Assembly: GCF_024462775.1 (NCBI RefSeq)
Contig: NZ_JANGCE010000025.1
Coordinates: 1 to 59,331, forward strand
From: Butyricicoccus faecihominis
GTDB taxonomy: Bacteria; Bacillota; Clostridia; Oscillospirales; Butyricicoccaceae
Direction: 5' to 3'
DNA length: 59,331 nucleotides
The notes beneath the pieces were generated by a model, which made no database searches, was not told where the DNA came from, and saw only the letters and a program-made list of their open reading frames with translations. Below, piece by piece: positions 59,102 through 59,331 of the stretch (within the stretch, counting starts at the first letter, position 1; each line of letters begins with the position of its first letter). The translations under genes were made by a program, and so were the position numbers.

Positions 59102-59331
59102 TTATGCAAAGCGTTTTTGCAGCTCGGGGATATCGAGGTAGTACCCATCGATAAAATCGCCGCCGTCCGGGCGGAGGATGTTTTCAAGGGAGATGTAGCC
59201 TTCGTACCCGTCGCGCTCCAGCGCCGCCCGCATGTCGTCCAGATAGGGCGCCATCATGCCGTGGCCGATGTTTTTGATATCGACCCAGCCCTCAATGATC
59301 GAGCAATTCAGGTCCTTGATATGTACGTGGC
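59102..59331 (-). CDS. Sugar phosphate isomerase/epimerase, C-terminal fragment (5' end outside window)
   Basis: The visible 75 residues begin HVHIKDLNCSIIEGW and end PELQKRFA with TAA at 59102-59104. HVHIKD and the later ISLEN supply the His and Glu metal ligands of the AP-endonuclease-2 TIM-barrel family. It is partial because the gene runs past the right edge. It lies 51 bases before the TRAP binding-protein gene and is probably in the same operon, so this unit pairs an isomerase with the Gfo/Idh/MocA dehydrogenase at 55031. Confidence 0.85.
   Translation of the reverse strand, partial: HVHIKDLNCSIIEGWVDIKNIGHGMMAPYLDDMRAALERDGYEGYISLENILRPDGGDFIDGYYLDIPELQKRFA

Overview
The window is GC-rich, densely coded DNA from a Gram-positive, probably spore-forming anaerobe of the class Clostridia. 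An Oscillospiraceae/Butyricicoccaceae-type gut bacterium is my inference. Support comes from strong GGAGG ribosome sites, many GTG/TTG starts, a spore photoproduct lyase homologue, an ECF thiamine transporter under a TPP riboswitch, lipoprotein-type binding proteins, a YesM/YesN-type sensor, and DUF6323/DUF6179/DUF6809/DUF975 proteins. I see no rRNA, tRNA, CRISPR array, phage gene or transposase. Most genes lie on the minus strand.

Layout. 1-2055: a stand-alone PEP-binding-like domain (minus), then an AT-richer island of three small plus-strand genes headed by a ribbon-helix-helix regulator with a large palindromic operator. 2097-9126: peptide deformylase with a membrane protein, a ferritin-like/VIT1 metal transporter, a ferredoxin divergent from a Crp/Fnr regulator, a CorA-type transporter and a 7TM GGDEF-EAL protein. 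9544-16062: SplB homologue, then a two-component system with an ABC transporter. 16262-24909: VOC protein, RlmD, DUF6323/DUF6179 pair, ThiT with TPP riboswitch, DUF975 protein, VanW/G5 wall protein, DinB-like protein. 25057-39750: a large carbohydrate region with two Gfo/Idh/MocA dehydrogenases, a zinc alcohol dehydrogenase, a LacI regulator, a TIM-barrel isomerase, a ribose-type ABC transporter, and an overlapping three-gene sensor cluster (histidine kinase, binding protein, AraC-type response regulator). 40431-50805: small housekeeping and accessory enzymes, a large periplasmic-sensor EAL protein, and two MATE exporters, each preceded by an RNA attenuator-like leader. 50976-59331: a minus-strand operon (isomerase, monooxygenase, creatininase-type amidohydrolase, two half-size chromate-type transporters) divergent from an AraC regulator, then a TRAP-transporter operon with a dehydrogenase and an isomerase that runs off the window.

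Between genes sit at least six copies of a mosaic palindromic repeat (about 4253, 10540, 29685, 32462, 39882, 46470). Several have recognisable terminal inverted repeats, and three are flanked by direct repeats of 10, about 22 and 44 bp that copy the 3' end or terminator of the neighbouring gene. A second, shorter hairpin family occurs at 4583 and 9367. I read these as non-autonomous mobile or recombination-spread elements.

The most interesting regulatory features are: the 44-bp operator centred on the -10 box of the small RHH gene; two MarR operators at the marR-MATE promoter; a candidate guanidine-IV (mepA)-like leader before that MATE gene; a leader-peptide attenuator before the other MATE gene; and the TPP riboswitch with its terminator. 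Functions are inferred from remembered family motifs; no database search was possible.
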